From assembly GCF_900496995.4 (NCBI RefSeq), contig NC_044027.1, forward strand, positions 15,586,743 to 15,650,742: a stretch of DNA of 64,000 nucleotides, read 5' to 3'. A program made the position numbers and the translations under genes. Position 1 is the first letter of the stretch; each line of letters opens with the position of its first letter. This DNA comes from Aquila chrysaetos chrysaetos. Lineage: Eukaryota; Chordata; Aves; Accipitriformes; Accipitridae. Shown in pieces: positions 61,180 through 64,000 of the stretch. The notes under the pieces are model-generated. The model was not told the origin of the DNA. It saw nothing but the letters and a program-made list of their open reading frames with translations, and searched no databases.

Positions 61180-61700
61180 ATGATCTTTCAGGCCTCTCCA
61201 TGGGTTTATTGCCAGGACCTATTTAGAGGACCATAAAGCTGTAAGGGGCCTATAACTTTACCGTATAGTTCACAAGCTGCTTAGGAAAATGAAGAGCCTT
61301 TACATACACACCCTGCTTGTTTTGCCATCTCTCCCTCTCCTAACAAACACACCCACACGCGTGTGTGCAGGGACTGCGGGAGCCGCTAATTGAATTCACT
61401 CTTGTGAAAGCGTTAACAAATTGTAAGTGACCTTTTAAACAAATTTCAAAGTCAAGAATTCACCACTAACTGCACATCCCTCTTCTGCCATTCACTGTTA
61501 TGCAAAACCCACAAACAATTAAAAGAAATAACGAAGAGCCCAGCGGCCCTCTTTCCTAATTAGCTGCAGGAGGCAATGCTTGGGAGTGTGGCTAAGTGCT
61601 TCAATTACCTCGGCCCTCCTCGCTGCCCTTGTTAGAAGAGACAGGTCCACCAGCCAAAGGGGAACAATTAAGGCAAGGCAGAGCCAGGCAGTTTGCAGGG
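61180..61700. promoter_or_regulatory. Candidate enhancer with clustered CAATTA/TAATTG sites
   Basis: Four CAATTA/TAATTG cores at 61387-61392, 61516-61521, 61602-61607 and 61665-61670, plus a TAATTAGCTG at about 61557, in a repeat-free block. GCTAATTG is the kind of site bound by Barhl/Barx-type homeodomains (from memory). Confidence 0.45.
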
Positions 61701-64000
61701 GGATGCCGGGGCTGTGCCGGCTCTCGCACAAGGGCCAGAGCTGTAATCATACCCCAGATTCCTGCTGGGCTACACAGAGACAAATTAATGGTAGATAGAT
61801 TGCTAGCTCCAGCCCATCAGTAACGAGGGAGGAAGGGAGACAATATAGCAGTACAAGGGAACTGTAATCAGAGTTTTCCTGTGCTATCAGCCCCCTTTCA
61901 GGGCAGAGGGACCTGAGCATTAATGCCTTACTGCTGCCTGCATTGGCAGTACCCCAAGGCCCCGAGCAGAATCACAGACCCCAGCTTGCGCTTTATTTGC
62001 TGAAGATAATCTGCGCTAGCTGCGCTGAGGAGCCCCGTGCTCCAGAGATGCTAGAGACCAAACTGGTTCCCAATAAGGAATCAACCTGAGCTGGTGGGAG
62101 CTGGTTTGGCTGACCCAGCCACGAGCCAGGGGAAGATCTCTATATGGACACTACTACCACCGGACAAATCCTTCCCATCATGAAGTGCATGAGAAAGGAA
62201 TACAAAAGTGGTACACCCTGCAGCTGTCTCCCCTGTGGACTGAAGACCCCAAAGAGATCCTGGCTGTGCAGCTAAAGCACATCACCCTAGATGAAAGGAC
62301 ACCAGCAAGGACTAAAGCCCTCTGAAACCTCATTAACCTTTCAAGAAAGGGTTAAAATGTCAGGATAGGCAGTGGTGTTGCAACACAGTTTTGACATCAC
62401 AACTGTAAAAAAAAAAAAAAGTCAATTATATGATTTATCTGTTGCATGAGCACCCATGCAGGGCCAGATCCTGCTGCCACTAAGCTGCCATTGAAATTAG
62501 AGCAGTGTTTTCGGCGCAGCCCAAACAGCTGCGCGGCCACCAGGGAGTCGATGCCTGTGCAAGTGTCCTCTGCTCCCTCGCTCCACTCCCTGCCGGATCC
62601 CATCCTGACCAGCAGTGGGAAGAGTGCTGCAGGAGCCGTCTGCACTCTCTGGAGAGCTACCCGGAAAATCCAAGGGCTGAGGTTTGCGGTAAAATATTTA
62701 CAAGCCCCTGTGCTTTTGAATTATACAGGAAAGAGGCAATCACAAGTCAAGTTTTTACCCTTTTACAGCACAACTTAGCAATCAAACTGATTGCACCTTT
62801 TAAGCTAGTATGAACCCCCTTCCTGAGCAAAGTCCTTTGTATCCACTTTTGCCAAGTACCTTTTTTTCAGTTGATATATAAACCTTTGAAAAACAAGTTT
62901 GAGGGGAGACTGACAACCTTGAAACCTCAAGAGCAGCATGGCATTGATGGGTGCCGCTCCCTGAGCCGAGTATTATAGATAGATTTTAATTTCATTTTAA
63001 CAAAATAGCTGTCTCCAGTGGAAGAAGCATCAAGAGCTAAATGAGGACCCGTCTTGAGCTGAATCACGTTGAACAGACCTCGGCACTGTCATTGATTTTC
63101 TGGGAAGAAAAAAAGTGCCTCTGGCTACTAAACCAAATTAGTAGTCACTGATGACCAATTATTTTGCCCCACTGTGAACGGAGAGGCGTACTAAAATTCC
63201 AGTTTGTCAGACCCAAGGCTCCCTTCTCAAACACCTTTCAACAAGCGTGTACCAAAAGTCCCTCAGATGGTTCTGACGCCTTCCTGTTTTCGGCAACTTC
63301 TCCTCCAAAGTTTTAATGAGCTGCTGCTCTGAGGATGGCCTGCCAGAAAGGGAACCCTTCCCAGCTCGGTGGAGCACTATTTGGCATGGCACAAATCACA
63401 GCTGTCAGAATTTATACACACATACACAAAAAAGTGTCAGCCTAATGTTTGCAAATTATAATTACCATTTCTCTTGCATGTCCCTGGTGCCTTCATTTTA
63501 GATAAATCCCAGCTCTGAGGTATCAGCTGCAAAGCACCGGAGGCTCATATCGAATAGAATAGATTTAACTAGTTTGTAGCTCATTTAAGGCCTACACTGT
63601 TTTATTTTAATATTGTTAATACTTTATTATACTTTTTAACATTGTTTTCACAGTAAAATAGCCTATTAGGAGGCTGCAGCTTCTTTTCCAGGAGATTTCT
63701 GGCAGACTAGCATACCACATTGTATAACCGAGTTAGAAGGCGCTTGTCATTTCAGTTGAAAATAGGTCTGTACCCTGACTCTTGAAAGTAAATTAGAGAC
63801 AGAGTCTATTAAAGAGACAGGAATTGTTTCAGGGATAATAGTTTTGAAAATGTGCACAGATAAATTTTAAAATATTTAGGAAATGTCAACATTAGAAGTG
63901 GCTCCAACTATTTGACTATAAAAGGAAGCAGCTGATTATTTTTTTCCACAATTATAAATAATTTGTTACATCCTATCAGAACTTCTTTCCTTTTCCTTTC

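Larger units (their letters stand above)
54289..64000 (+). other. CFAP77: CFAP77 intron 3, visible part
   Basis: At least 9.7 kb follows donor gtaagg with no further CFAP77 exon recognised. It contains regulatory-looking blocks at 55,270-55,570 and 61,180-61,700, a pair of overlapping sense/antisense frames near 56.0-56.6 kb, and an A21 run at 59,119-59,139. Confidence 0.8.

Noticed and set aside
61354..61365. 12-bp palindrome CACACGCGTGTG, Z-DNA-like alternation
   Set aside because: A short dinucleotide repeat junction; common by chance.

Overview
This is a vertebrate nuclear genomic window, almost certainly from a bird. The genes have introns with GT/AG junctions and promoters in CpG islands. 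A fragment at about 37,990 carries the CR1 3'-end octamer repeat typical of sauropsids. The encoded proteins resemble human SETX, TTF1 and CFAP77 in the order and orientation I recall for human 9q34 (SETX minus, TTF1 minus, CFAP77 plus, then BARHL1). No bacterial, viral-genome or CRISPR-type system is present, and I found no clear undescribed system.

Layout: 92-2153 (minus) holds the first three coding exons of SETX (167 codons); the rest lies beyond the left edge. A CpG island at about 3,440-4,200 is its promoter. Between SETX and TTF1 (4,200-7,000) there is an unrecognised 124-residue minus-strand ORF behind a TATA box and a piece resembling a retroviral LTR. TTF1 is complete at 7,901-15,340 (minus). 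Its ten coding exons join in frame to 729 codons plus stop, and a likely non-coding 5' exon lies at 15,498-15,598. TTF1 and CFAP77 are head to head across a CpG island at about 16,020-17,000. CFAP77 (plus) has coding exons at 16,750-16,875, 53,374-53,473 and 54,060-54,288 and continues beyond the right edge.

CFAP77 intron 1 (36.5 kb) and the visible part of intron 3 (9.7 kb) contain no convincing genes. They hold many AT-rich, repeat-poor blocks dense in homeodomain, SOX, POU and TCF/LEF-like words. My inference is that CFAP77 is a bystander host for long-range enhancers of the developmental gene BARHL1, which should lie just to the right. This rests on motif texture and synteny, not on an alignment.

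The three genes have unrelated roles: SETX is an R-loop helicase, TTF1 a Pol I terminator and rDNA regulator, and CFAP77 an axonemal microtubule inner protein. The most useful things to check are the CAATTA/TAATTG cluster near 61.4-61.7 kb, the SOX-like cluster at 40.9 kb, the TCF/LEF palindrome at 23.25 kb, the orphan ORF at 4.6-5.0 kb, the overlapping uORF in the TTF1 leader, and an interleaved inverted repeat at 51.6 kb.
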